A DNA stretch of 9,196 nt from contig JADGQG010000071.1 of assembly GCA_017882025.1 (NCBI GenBank), positions 1 through 9,196 on the forward strand. The letters run 5' to 3'. The notes beneath the pieces were generated by a model. It worked only from the letters and a program-made list of their open reading frames with translations, did no database searches and had not been told where the DNA came from. How positions within the stretch are numbered: position 1 is the first letter of the stretch; the number at the start of each line of letters is the position of its first letter. Shown piece by piece: positions 1-6,348 of this stretch. The translations under genes and the position numbers were made by a program. The stretch is from Chloroflexota bacterium (lineage in GTDB: Bacteria > Chloroflexota > Limnocylindria > Limnocylindrales > CSP1-4).

Positions 1-1
1 T

Positions 2-160
2 AACGTGCCGATCGCGACGACGCTCGCGGCCGCGGACCTCTTCCTGACCTCGCCGCTCCTCTACGTGGGCATGGGCGAAGAGGCAGACGTGCTCGAAGCC
101 GGGACCGAGGTCCTGGGGGTCGGGGCCGCGCAGCCGAGGAACGCCCACCGCACGCTGTAG
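2..160 (+). CDS. C-terminal 52 codons of an unidentified protein (partial)
   Basis: The plus-strand frame starting at base 2 is open up to a TAG at 158-160. Nearly every third codon position is G or C (only three sense codons end in A), the pattern of the clear genes here. The peptide has an alternating hydrophobic/acidic stretch including LFLTSPLLYVGMGEE and ends in AQPRNAHRTL. I see no motif that names a family, no signal peptide and no convincing membrane segment. The start lies left of the window. The gene converges on the helicase-nuclease gene, with 124 bases between the two stop codons. It is probably a real gene end because of the codon bias, but it is short, and a chance open frame in GC-rich DNA cannot be excluded. 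Confidence 0.55.
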   Translation, partial: NVPIATTLAAADLFLTSPLLYVGMGEEADVLEAGTEVLGVGAAQPRNAHRTL

Positions 161-271
161 TCGGAGGCGGCGCCGCGCTGCACCCGGAGATCGCGGAGCC
201 GTGATGCACCGCTGCCTGTGTACGCAACGGGCATCCGCAATCCGGGCCCTTCCTGGCGTAATCGGGCGGGA

Positions 272-297
272 GCCGGAGCCTGCGTCAGGCTACCGGC
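272..297. terminator. Strong hairpin between convergent genes, overlapping the helicase stop codon
   Basis: The left arm (272-282) pairs with 286-291 and 293-297. This gives an 11-bp, mostly G-C stem with one bulged A at 292 and a 3-base loop (CGT, 283-285). The helicase-nuclease stop codon (285-287, minus strand) lies at the loop edge. No T-run follows on either strand, so it is not a classical intrinsic terminator. Many high-GC bacteria use U-poor hairpins, and a bidirectional terminator or 3'-end stabiliser for the two convergent transcripts is plausible. The pairing is seen; the function is inferred. Confidence 0.5.
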
Positions 298-3200
298 GAC
301 GACATCTCGACGAGCCTGCAGAGCGCATTGGCCAGGCGCATCTGGCGGGGCGTCTGGCAGGCAACGCGCACGAGCGCCGGTGAGGCGACGACCGCAGCGA
401 TGCAGCGAGCGCGCGACGTGGCCACGTTGAGGCGGTTCAGCGAGTAGAGGAACTCCATCCCGCGCGGAGCATCCTCGGGCGACGACGATCCCATCGCGTA
501 GATCGACAGGGGTGCCTGCTGGCCCTGGAACTTGTCGACCGTGCCGACCCGGACCCCACCGAGACCGGCCGCCCGGAGCGCCGCCGCGATCCGGTCCACG
601 TGGGCGTTGTACGGCGCCACGACCACCACGTCGCCGAGGCGGAGAGGCGCTTCTACGCCATCGACATTGGTCCAGCGTGCATCCGTCGCCGGGTCGAACA
701 GCTCCCCGAGGAGGCGGGCGATCTCGGTGGCCTCCTCGGGGCTGTCGACGGCGTTCGCGGCATGTTCCACGGGCAGCCAGCGGATTCCCGCCCCGCGCAG
801 CGGCGGCACGCCCGGCCGCGATTCGGGCGGCACGCCCCGCACCGACTGCCGCTCGCGCCCCGCCTCGGGCGTCAGCTTCGACTCGTAGAAGACCTCGCTC
901 GTGAACGCGCAGACGTCGGGATGGAGACGCCACGTCTTCTCGATGAACAGGCCGCGCTCGGGGGGCATCGTGGCGTGGGCCGGCTGGCCGGGGTCCCCGG
1001 CGAGGAGATGGGCAAGCGCACTCCGCTCGGCGCCGGGCGGGTGGCTCCCCTTGAGCGGCTGGTCAAGCTGCTGGGGATCGCCCAGGAGCACCAGCGAGCG
1101 TGCCGCGGGCGACACCGCGATCGTGTTCGCGAGGCTCATCTGGCCGGCCTCGTCGACGAGGAGGACGTCGACACTTCCCGCCATGGCGGCCATGGACCAG
1201 AGCCAGGCCGTGCCCCCGACGACGTGGAGGGCCCCATCGGCGAGCGCGGCCGCGATCTTCCCGCCATCCCATTTCGCCAGGTCTTGCGCGTCCGGGCACG
1301 TCGGCGGCTCGCCGATGCCGGGCTTCTGGCCGATCAGGATCGATTCGTCGGGGAGACGTGCCTCCTCCGCGGCGCGATGGACCTCGTCGAGCACGTTGCC
1401 GATCACCTTGTGGCTGTTCCCGGTGACCCCGACCGCCTTGCCGGCCGCGACGAGCGCGAGGATCATGCGGGCCCCGGTGTATGTCTTGCCGGTCCCGGGT
1501 GGACCCTGGATCGCGAGGGTCGTGCCGTCGAGGTCGACGACGAGCCGGGTCGCGGCCTCCAGGGCAGGCTCGTGGTCGGAACGCAACGGGGATCCTGGCA
1601 CGCGACCGGCGATTCGCGGGGGGCGTCGAAGGAGCAGCTCCCTCGCGGCCCGGTCGATGGGTCCGGGGTCGCCGATCCCGTGCTCGATCCCCTGCCCGGC
1701 CCCAAGCTCCACGGCGCGCCGCCCGATTCGCAGGAGCGAATCCTCGATGACGCTGGTCGCCACGAAGTCGAACGGGACGAGCGAGGCAGGAATCCCGCGC
1801 GCGAGCTCGGTCGCGGTCCGGTAAAGCGTGACCGTGCCGCCCACCTCGTCGATCTCCCGGACGGTGCCCACGGCCGACTGCACGCGCGGATCGTCGACGC
1901 GGCGGCCCACCTTGGCCGCGTGGTCCTGGGGCGGGAAGCGGAACCGCTGCAGGTGCGCGCCGGCCTTCGACGCCGAGCCCAGATCCTCGACGAATTCGAC
2001 CCTGCCAATCGGTTCGCGCGCCTCGAGCAGGTCCTCGTCGGTCATCTGGCAGAGGTCGTAGTAGCGCCACCAGAAGGCCTTGTTCTCGCGGCGATGCCAG
2101 TTGAGAAGCTGGGCGAGGAGCCAGGCCGCGCGCTGCTCGTCGGTCAGGGCCGTGAGCTCCGCGCTCGCCGGGTCCATCTCCGCGATGTCCCGCGTCAACG
2201 CCGCGACGACCGCGGCAACGGCCGCCTGCCGCTCCGTGGGCTCGGGCGGCTCCATCGCGGCGTCCGCGAGCGAGGGCCGGGGAATCGAGATCCCAAGCCG
2301 CGCACCGAGGTCCAGCCTGCGGCGCTCGAGCCACTCGCGGAGGCGCCACGTGCTCAGGACATCGTCGCGGTTGTAGCCCTCGATCTCGCGGAGGATCTCG
2401 TCGCCAACGAGACCGTCGGCGGTGGCGCCGCGGCCGAGCCACGCTTCGAACTCGACGATGCTGCTCCCCGCGTCCTTCAGGTTGACTGCGCGGTGAAGCC
2501 CGTAGAGGGGCTCGAGGCGCTTGATCGAGTAGCTCTCGACGCTGGCACGGATTCCCTGCCGCACGACGCGATAGAGGTCGACGAGGACGCGCCCCTTGAG
2601 GAGCCGGTCGACCTGGTCCTCGCGGGTCGCATGACGCTGGGCGAGGCGCGCGAGCGCGGTCTTCTCGTACGCCGCGTAGTGGTAGACGTGGAGTGACGGG
2701 TCCGCATCGAGCCGCGCGATCAGGAAATCCACCAGACGCTCGAAGGCCGCCTTCTCGGCGGGCAACGTCACGAGGCCATCGGTATCGCGGCTCCAGAAGG
2801 CGTGGAACTTGGGGTCCGCCGCGCCGGCCTCCACGCCCGTCCAGCGCGGGTCATCCTCGACCGACGCCTGGTCGAGCACGCCAAACAGGTAGTCGACGCC
2901 ATCGTCGAGCGCGAACGGATCACCCTCGAGGTCGAGGAAGAGGTCGTTTCGCGACGGCTCGGGCAGGACGAGAAAGCCGCGATCCGGGACGAGTGTCCGT
3001 GCACCGGCCTCTGTGTCGTGGGTCCACTCGGGCTCGAGGAGCTCCCAGAGCGTCTCTCCGCGGTCCTCGCCCTCGACCTGGATCCGTGCCTGCTCGCGGA
3101 CGCGCGCGAGCGCGACATCGCCGCCGCTGTCGAGCTTCGGCCGCAGCGGGAGCTGGAGCCCGGCAAGGCCTCGACGGGTCCGGACCGGGCCCGGCGGCGC

Positions 3201-4022
3201 GTCCGCGGGCCGCTCCTTGAGCCCACGCCGCTGTCGGCTGCTGATTCCCGCCACGAGGCTCAGGTCATCGTCGGCGCGGCGCCGGTCCCGGCAGACCGCC
3301 CACCAGCGGCAGACGTCGCAGTGCTCAACGGGTTCGGGGTACGTGTTCGCGGGCGGGTACGCTGGTGGGCCGACATGTTGGCCGTCCGCGGCGGCGATGA
3401 AGTCCGCCTTCACGCGGCGGTAATAGGCCATGTAATCGTCGACGCGGAGGATCACGGTCTCGCGAGCGCTTCCGCCGAGCGCGACGTGGAGCCGCTCGGG
3501 CTGCCTCCCCTGCACCCGCGTCAGCTGGTCGACGTACGAGCAGATCTGGAGGACGGCGCCGGCCTTGACGTGGCGGGCGAGCTTGGTGTCGGCGACTTCG
3601 TAGTGCCAGGCGCCGAGCGCGCTGTCCGGCTCCGCGGGTGCGTGGTCGATCCGCAGGAGGAAGTCGGCGTGGCCGCGCCATGTCCCGTCGAAGAACGTGG
3701 CCTGGTAGACGACATCCGCGCCGTCCCGCATCGCCTGACAGGTGAGCTCGGCGGCCTCATCGAGGCCCGAGCGCGAGTTCGCGACCGAGCCGTCGCGCGA
3801 GATCTCGACGATCCGCCGTCCGGCCGTCCGGAGGTCCTCCAGGTACCGCTTCTCGTGCTCGTAGCCGCGCTCCTGGACAAGCTCGATCGTGGGATCGCTG
3901 CGGATCGGCTTCGAGACCAGACCGGCCATCGCCGCGCGCTCCAGCTCGAAGCGGTGCGCACAGGCGAGGAAGCCGACGAGATCGGTGGCCGAGTAGACGG
4001 GAGCGCCGTCGAGAATCTGCAT
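285..4022 (-). CDS. TM0106-family RecB-like nuclease / RNase H-fold / SF1 helicase fusion protein
   Basis: This 1245-residue protein has three enzymatic modules. Residues 1-250 form a RecB/Cas4-type PD-(D/E)XK nuclease: HADF (D120), EVADTK (E142, D145, K147) and QICSY (Q159xxxY163). C21 with C235-x2-C238-x5-C244 resembles the 4Fe-4S cysteines of Cas4, AddB and Dna2. Residues 355-570 look like the predicted RNase H-fold exonuclease domain of this family: LDLEGDP (D364, E366) and YNRDDV (Y550, D554); the middle motif is HYAAYE, with E453 where D is usual. Residues 820-1215 form an SF1 helicase: Walker A GPPGTGKT (840-847), LLVDEAGQ (D957, E958), GDPQQ (981-985), TWRLHP, DKFQGQ (1163-1168) and NVATSRAR (1199-1206). 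The family is annotated as a putative nuclease/helicase; a role in cytoplasmic DNA repair or recombination, or in defence, is inference. ATG 4022 suits the family N-terminus; AGGA (4033-4036) is 10 bases upstream, a weak ribosome site. No partner gene adjoins it. Confidence 0.93.
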   Translation of the reverse strand: MQILDGAPVYSATDLVGFLACAHRFELERAAMAGLVSKPIRSDPTIELVQERGYEHEKRYLEDLRTAGRRIVEISRDGSVANSRSGLDEAAELTCQAMRDGADVVYQATFFDGTWRGHADFLLRIDHAPAEPDSALGAWHYEVADTKLARHVKAGAVLQICSYVDQLTRVQGRQPERLHVALGGSARETVILRVDDYMAYYRRVKADFIAAADGQHVGPPAYPPANTYPEPVEHCDVCRWWAVCRDRRRADDDLSLVAGISSRQRRGLKERPADAPPGPVRTRRGLAGLQLPLRPKLDSGGDVALARVREQARIQVEGEDRGETLWELLEPEWTHDTEAGARTLVPDRGFLVLPEPSRNDLFLDLEGDPFALDDGVDYLFGVLDQASVEDDPRWTGVEAGAADPKFHAFWSRDTDGLVTLPAEKAAFERLVDFLIARLDADPSLHVYHYAAYEKTALARLAQRHATREDQVDRLLKGRVLVDLYRVVRQGIRASVESYSIKRLEPLYGLHRAVNLKDAGSSIVEFEAWLGRGATADGLVGDEILREIEGYNRDDVLSTWRLREWLERRRLDLGARLGISIPRPSLADAAMEPPEPTERQAAVAAVVAALTRDIAEMDPASAELTALTDEQRAAWLLAQLLNWHRRENKAFWWRYYDLCQMTDEDLLEAREPIGRVEFVEDLGSASKAGAHLQRFRFPPQDHAAKVGRRVDDPRVQSAVGTVREIDEVGGTVTLYRTATELARGIPASLVPFDFVATSVIEDSLLRIGRRAVELGAGQGIEHGIGDPGPIDRAARELLLRRPPRIAGRVPGSPLRSDHEPALEAATRLVVDLDGTTLAIQGPPGTGKTYTGARMILALVAAGKAVGVTGNSHKVIGNVLDEVHRAAEEARLPDESILIGQKPGIGEPPTCPDAQDLAKWDGGKIAAALADGALHVVGGTAWLWSMAAMAGSVDVLLVDEAGQMSLANTIAVSPAARSLVLLGDPQQLDQPLKGSHPPGAERSALAHLLAGDPGQPAHATMPPERGLFIEKTWRLHPDVCAFTSEVFYESKLTPEAGRERQSVRGVPPESRPGVPPLRGAGIRWLPVEHAANAVDSPEEATEIARLLGELFDPATDARWTNVDGVEAPLRLGDVVVVAPYNAHVDRIAAALRAAGLGGVRVGTVDKFQGQQAPLSIYAMGSSSPEDAPRGMEFLYSLNRLNVATSRARCIAAVVASPALVRVACQTPRQMRLANALCRLVEMSSPVA

Positions 4023-4162
4023 GCCCAGCGCATCCTAGGGGCCGGCGATGCCAGCTTGTTTGGCGCGCCGTGCGACAGGAAGGCTGAGGCGCCCGCAACG
4101 GGTTGGTTCGTCGTCGGGGCGACTCGCCATGTTGGCGTGGCCGTCATGCGCCGTGATGCAAT

Positions 4163-4195
4163 GAGAGCACGAATACGCATCAGACGCGTGCTCTC
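4163..4195. repeat. Perfect 9-bp inverted repeat with 15-base spacer (possible operator or hairpin)
   Basis: GAGAGCACG (4163-4171) is matched exactly by its reverse complement CGTGCTCTC (4187-4195). It lies 141-173 bases upstream of the helicase-nuclease ATG. The size and symmetry suit either a dimeric regulator site or an RNA stem. It does not match the LexA consensus sequences I know. The symmetry is seen; the function is unknown. Confidence 0.5.
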
Positions 4196-4207
4196 CATGG
4201 TTCGCTG

Positions 4208-4224
4208 ATGCCCGTTGCGGGCAT
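4208..4224. repeat. Perfect 7-bp inverted repeat with 3-base loop
   Basis: ATGCCCG-TTG-CGGGCAT forms a compact hairpin or dyad, 117 bases past the histidine-kinase stop and 186 bases before the helicase-nuclease start. It has no T-run on either side. Its core word CCCGTTGCG (or the complement CGCAACGGG) recurs at 223-231, 1582-1590 and 4094-4102. It could be a terminator hairpin for the upstream operon or a protein-binding site. Confidence 0.45.
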
Positions 4225-4263
4225 ACCTGCGACGGTCGATATGTCCGCTACTGGCATCACGGC

Positions 4264-4290
4264 GGGAGACACCTCCCCCACCGCATGCGG
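4264..4290. terminator. Tandem small hairpin plus palindrome downstream of the histidine kinase (weak terminator candidate)
   Basis: GGGAG (4264-4268) pairs with CTCCC (4273-4277) across a 4-base loop, and the perfect palindrome CCGCATGCGG follows at 4281-4290. In the direction of the kinase transcript these lie 51-77 bases past its stop codon, where a terminator is expected. Stems are short and no T-run is present, so the call is tentative. Confidence 0.25.
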
Positions 4291-4340
4291 GCTCCCACAG
4301 GCTGGCCGGACGGTCCTCGATGGACGGCTCCGCCAGCGGC

Positions 4341-5648
4341 TCAGGTGCTCGTCGGGAGCCGGACCTCGAAGTGTGCCCCGCCCTCCGGACGGTTGGCCGC
4401 TGATATCGCTCCGCCATGCGCTTCCACGATCCACGCCGCGATGGACAGCCCCAGGCCGGTGCCACCGGCCGGCGCGTTGTCGGCGCGCCAGAAGCGTTCG
4501 AAGATCCGCGGCAGGTCCTCGTCGCGGATGCCCGGACCCTGGTCGTCGATGGTCAGGACCGAATCCGGACCCTCGGGCCGGACGCGCACGGCGACGGTCG
4601 TCCCGGCCGGGCTGTGGGCCAGGGCGTTGTCGGCGAGGATCGTTACGAGCTGGCGAAGGCGGAGCGGATCTCCGGCAACCTGCGCGGGCCGCGGATCGAC
4701 CTCCAGCCGCACCCCTCGCTGGGCGGCGACCGGCGTGAGCGGCCCGGCAGCCTCAACCGCGACATCCGCAAGGTCCAGTGGCGCTCGCTCCAGGGCCAGG
4801 GCACCCGAGTCCGTGCGCGCCAGGAGGAGCAGATCCTCGACGAGCGCGGTCAGGTGAGACACCTCCACGTCGATGTCGCCGAGCGCCTCGCCGACCTTCT
4901 CCACGGGCTGCTTCCGGTTGCGGCGAAGATCGGCGACACTCGCGCGGATGATCGTCAGCGGCGCGCGGAGCTCGTGGCTGGCGTTGGCGGTGAATTCGCG
5001 CTGGCGCCGGAGCGCGGCGTCGCGTCGATCCATGGAGGCTCGAACCGGGATGAGCGCCCGCCCGGCGTAGACGTAGCCCGCGGCGAGAGCCAGGAGCAGC
5101 GCCGCCAGCCCGCCGAACGCGAGCACGGACAGGAGCGTCGAGAGGAGCTGCACCTCCGACGACCGCTCGCCAAGCACCTGCACGACGTACGCCCCGTCCG
5201 CCCGCGTGACCGCCACCGAGTAGACGCGGACCGCGATCGACGACACCTCCACCTGTCGCACGTCGGTGGACCCCGCCCGTGCGGCCGCGACTCCGGCCGG
5301 GTCCGGCAATCCGGTGATCGTCTGTAGCTCGGCCGGCCCGACGAGCGTGTCGTCCGGGCGCACGATCAGCGCGAGGGTCCCGGACGACTCGCCTCCGAAG
5401 CCCGGACCGAGCACGAAGTGGTCGGGGATCTGCCCGGGTCGCTCGAGGAGTTGCGCCAACCCGTCGGCGCGAGCAGCCAGGAGGTCGGTACCGCGCGCCG
5501 CCAGCGACCCGGAGACGGCCGTATAGAGCGCCGCGCCGAGCAGCACCAGGATGAGCAGCGTCAGGCCACCGCTCCAGGCAAGCAGGCGAAGGCGGGTGCG
5601 GCGGAGAAGCGCCGCGTCGCCGCCGTCGCGCGGGGCGTCAGTCGCCAC
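4341..5648 (-). CDS. Membrane sensor histidine kinase of a two-component system
   Basis: This 435-residue kinase should autophosphorylate on His and pass the phosphate to the response regulator encoded just upstream. Two membrane segments (about 23-46 and 170-197) flank an extracytoplasmic sensor region of about 120 residues that I cannot assign. After a short linker come the H-box ASHELRAPL (His225), the N-box (N341 in DNALAHSP), DQGPGI (369-374), FERFW and the ATP-lid motif GGTGLGL (395-401). The linker between membrane segment 2 and the H-box is only about 25-28 residues, so a full HAMP domain seems absent. I chose GTG 5648, which overlaps the regulator stop by 11 bases; the frame is open further upstream (ATG 5696 or 5765), but that part only shadows the regulator. 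The upstream GGGAT is a poor ribosome site, so translational coupling is likely. The signal is unknown. Confidence 0.93.
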   Translation of the reverse strand: MATDAPRDGGDAALLRRTRLRLLAWSGGLTLLILVLLGAALYTAVSGSLAARGTDLLAARADGLAQLLERPGQIPDHFVLGPGFGGESSGTLALIVRPDDTLVGPAELQTITGLPDPAGVAAARAGSTDVRQVEVSSIAVRVYSVAVTRADGAYVVQVLGERSSEVQLLSTLLSVLAFGGLAALLLALAAGYVYAGRALIPVRASMDRRDAALRRQREFTANASHELRAPLTIIRASVADLRRNRKQPVEKVGEALGDIDVEVSHLTALVEDLLLLARTDSGALALERAPLDLADVAVEAAGPLTPVAAQRGVRLEVDPRPAQVAGDPLRLRQLVTILADNALAHSPAGTTVAVRVRPEGPDSVLTIDDQGPGIRDEDLPRIFERFWRADNAPAGGTGLGLSIAAWIVEAHGGAISAANRPEGGAHFEVRLPTST

Positions 5649-6309
5649 GCAGCCGGTATCCCATACCGCGGACCGTCTCGATGCAGGCCGCGCCATCCGG
5701 TCCCAGCTTCTCGCGGAGCAGGTGGATGTACGCCTCCACCGTGTTCGGGGTGAGCGCGGCCCCATACGGCCAGGCGTAGTCGAGCAGCTGGTCGCGGCTC
5801 AAGACCTGCCCGGGCCGGCGAAGGAGGCACTCCAGGATCGAGTACTCGCGGCCGCTCAGCTGGACCTCAATCCCCGCGACGGTCACCCGGCGCAACGCCT
5901 CGTCGAGCGCGATCGGCCCCGCGGTGAGCCGCATGGTCGAGCGCGGTGGCGGTCGCCGGCCCAGCGCGCGGAGCCGCGCGAGCAGCTCCTCGTAGGCGAA
6001 CGGCTTCACGAGGTAGTCGTCGGCGCCGGCGTCCAGCCCGGCCACCCGGTCCCCCACCGCATCCCGCGCCGTCAGCATCAGGATCGGCACCGCGTTGCCC
6101 ACCCGGCGGAGCTGCCGCGCGACCTCGAAGCCGGACCGGTCCGGCAGCCCGACGTCGAGGATCACCGCGTCGAGGCCCGGCGAGGCCCCGGCGACCTCCA
6201 GGCCCTCATCGGCCGTCTCCGCGGTCTCCACCGTGTGGCGGTCCTGCGTCAGGAGCCGCCGCAGGAGCCGGACGAGCCGGGCGTCATCCTCGATGACCAG
6301 CAGGTGCAC
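5638..6309 (-). CDS. OmpR/PhoB-family response regulator
   Basis: This 223-residue DNA-binding regulator has the usual family length. The receiver domain (1-118) shows the acidic pair D8/D9, the phosphoacceptor D52 in VILDVGLP, T80 and K102 (VKPF). The C-terminal winged helix (about 127-221) includes LSGREYSILE, the recognition-helix region NTVEAYIHLLREKL and the wing ETVRGMGYRL. The GTG start at 6309 is supported by AGGAGA 4 bases upstream. The gene sits between the DUF5666-like gene and the histidine kinase and is the kinase's obvious partner. By analogy with other regulators next to MacAB-like pumps, it probably controls this operon or envelope genes, but the operon promoter is outside the window, so autoregulation cannot be examined here. 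Confidence 0.95.
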   Translation of the reverse strand: MHLLVIEDDARLVRLLRRLLTQDRHTVETAETADEGLEVAGASPGLDAVILDVGLPDRSGFEVARQLRRVGNAVPILMLTARDAVGDRVAGLDAGADDYLVKPFAYEELLARLRALGRRPPPRSTMRLTAGPIALDEALRRVTVAGIEVQLSGREYSILECLLRRPGQVLSRDQLLDYAWPYGAALTPNTVEAYIHLLREKLGPDGAACIETVRGMGYRLRGD

Positions 6310-6313
6310 GAGA

Positions 6314-6319
6314 TCTCCT
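6314..6319 (-). promoter_or_regulatory. Ribosome binding site of the response regulator
   Basis: AGGAGA on the minus strand, 4 bases before the GTG at 6309. It is the clearest Shine-Dalgarno sequence in the window and decides the GTG as the start. Confidence 0.75.
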
Positions 6320-6329
6320 GTGCGCGCCA

Positions 6330-6347
6330 GGGCATGGCGATGTGCCC
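6330..6347. repeat. Short intercistronic inverted repeat
   Basis: GGGCA (6330-6334) and TGCCC (6343-6347) can pair across 8 bases in the gap between the DUF5666-like gene and the response regulator. The stem is short and lacks a T-run. It could mildly affect mRNA processing or attenuation, or be chance. Confidence 0.2.
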
Positions 6348-6348
6348 G

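Larger units (their letters stand above)
4023..4340. other. Non-coding intergenic region rich in inverted repeats
   Basis: This 318-bp stretch lies between the histidine-kinase stop and the helicase-nuclease start, both genes reading leftward. Open frames crossing it have poor third-position G/C bias, so I see no gene. It should contain the end of the pump/two-component transcript and the promoter of the helicase-nuclease, but I could not pick a convincing -35/-10 pair. It holds several dyads: CGCCA-tgt-TGGCG (4125-4137), a 9-bp dyad (4163-4195), a 7-bp dyad (4208-4224), GGGAG-acac-CTCCC (4264-4277) and the palindrome CCGCATGCGG (4281-4290). None has a T-run, so factor-dependent termination or protein-binding sites are as likely as an intrinsic terminator. 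Confidence 0.7.

Noticed and set aside
167..176. The palindrome GCGGCGCCGC just after the plus-strand gene end as a terminator
   Set aside because: It is self-complementary without a loop and has no T-run. Such short GC palindromes are expected by chance in DNA this GC-rich.
61..933. A 290-codon minus-strand open frame crossing the helicase 3' end and the intergenic region
   Set aside because: It is in a different frame from the helicase, rich in Arg/Ala/Gly without motifs, and would also overlap the plus-strand gene end at 2-160.
600..2696. A 698-codon plus-strand open frame opposite the helicase-nuclease
   Set aside because: It is the antisense shadow of a gene with clear catalytic motifs. 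Its product is Arg/Gly/Asp-rich low-complexity sequence without domains, as expected in GC-rich DNA.
4023..4198. A possible small protein starting at the minus-strand ATG at 4198, upstream of the helicase-nuclease
   Set aside because: Its codons have poor G/C at third positions compared with all clear genes here. The frame runs out of phase into the helicase gene and has no ribosome site.
2802..4208. A 468-codon plus-strand open frame opposite the 5' part of the helicase-nuclease
   Set aside because: It is another antisense shadow. It has no recognisable domain, and the minus-strand frame carries the nuclease motifs and cysteines.
4341..5765. A longer histidine kinase starting at ATG 5765 or 5696
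   Set aside because: The added residues only shadow the response regulator's winged helix. GTG 5648 gives the usual short overlap and N-terminal length before the first membrane segment.
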